Assembly: GCA_934402155.1 (NCBI GenBank)
Contig: CAKRTP010000119.1
Span: 1-5,163, forward strand
Source: an uncultured Blautia sp.
Lineage (GTDB): Bacteria; Bacillota; Clostridia; Lachnospirales; Lachnospiraceae
Length of the DNA: 5,163 bases
Reading direction: 5' to 3'
Position numbers and translations under genes: made by a program. Positions within the stretch are counted from its first letter, which is position 1. Each line of letters starts with the position of its first letter. The notes beneath the pieces are model-generated. The model ran no database searches and was not told the DNA's origin. It saw nothing but the letters and a program-made list of their open reading frames with translations. Below, piece after piece: positions 5,092 through 5,163 of this stretch.

Positions 5092-5163
5092 ATGGACAAG
5101 CAGAAGTATTATATTACAACCGCGATCGCTTACACATCCGGTAAACCACATATCGGAAACACT
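5092..5163 (+). CDS. metG: Methionyl-tRNA synthetase, N-terminal fragment cut by window edge
   Basis: Only 24 codons are in the window, reading MDKQKYYITTAIAYT and then SGKPHIGNT. This is the opening of a class I methionyl-tRNA synthetase: the YITT strand of the Rossmann fold, then the ATP-binding HIGH-type signature, here HIGN (residues 20-23), a form I associate with clostridial enzymes. The enzyme charges tRNA-Met with methionine in the cytoplasm. AGGAGG (5077-5082) stands 9 nt before the ATG. The tRNA-Met-type T-box immediately upstream supports the identity independently and shows that expression rises when charged tRNA-Met is scarce. The KMSKS motif and the anticodon-binding domain are beyond the edge, so completeness cannot be judged. 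Confidence 0.92.
   Translation, partial: MDKQKYYITTAIAYTSGKPHIGNT

Overview
The window looks like chromosomal DNA from a gut-type clostridium, most likely Lachnospiraceae (Blautia, Dorea or Ruminococcus-like). The reasons are moderate GC, strong AGGAG-type ribosome sites, a rubredoxin-first (reverse) rubrerythrin, a T-box leader before a methionyl-tRNA synthetase whose HIGH motif reads HIGN, and a VanR-like regulator paired with a large multi-pass kinase. The taxonomic call is from recognition only; no search was run.

Layout. (1) 1-422, minus strand: the 5' part of a reverse rubrerythrin gene, an oxidative-stress enzyme that runs off the left edge. (2) 423-713: a divergent intergenic region. 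It holds the rubrerythrin promoter, a Fur/PerR-like palindrome in that gene's leader, and a probable promoter with a 7-bp inverted repeat in front of the regulator gene. (3) 714-4035, plus strand: a two-gene signalling operon, made of an OmpR-family response regulator and a sensor histidine kinase of about 860 residues. The kinase has a large extracytoplasmic domain of about 350 residues that I do not recognise, and six predicted membrane segments. A perfect 9-bp-arm palindrome sits between the two genes. (4) 4036-4619: no protein gene. Most of it is two elements of about 225 and 206 bp, each folding almost end to end into one long nested hairpin. They share a core in opposite orientation and show compensatory base changes in the core stem. 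(5) 4620-5091: promoter and T-box tRNA-sensing leader, with a candidate AUG specifier, a UGGU acceptor-binding bulge and an intrinsic terminator. (6) 5092-5163: the first 24 codons of metG.

How it works together. The regulator and kinase should form one pathway: the ectodomain senses an envelope signal, His650 is phosphorylated, and the phosphate passes to Asp52 of the regulator. The rubrerythrin and metG units are separate transcription units, one probably peroxide- or metal-responsive and the other controlled by uncharged tRNA-Met. The best candidate for something undescribed is the pair of nested-palindrome elements between the kinase and metG.
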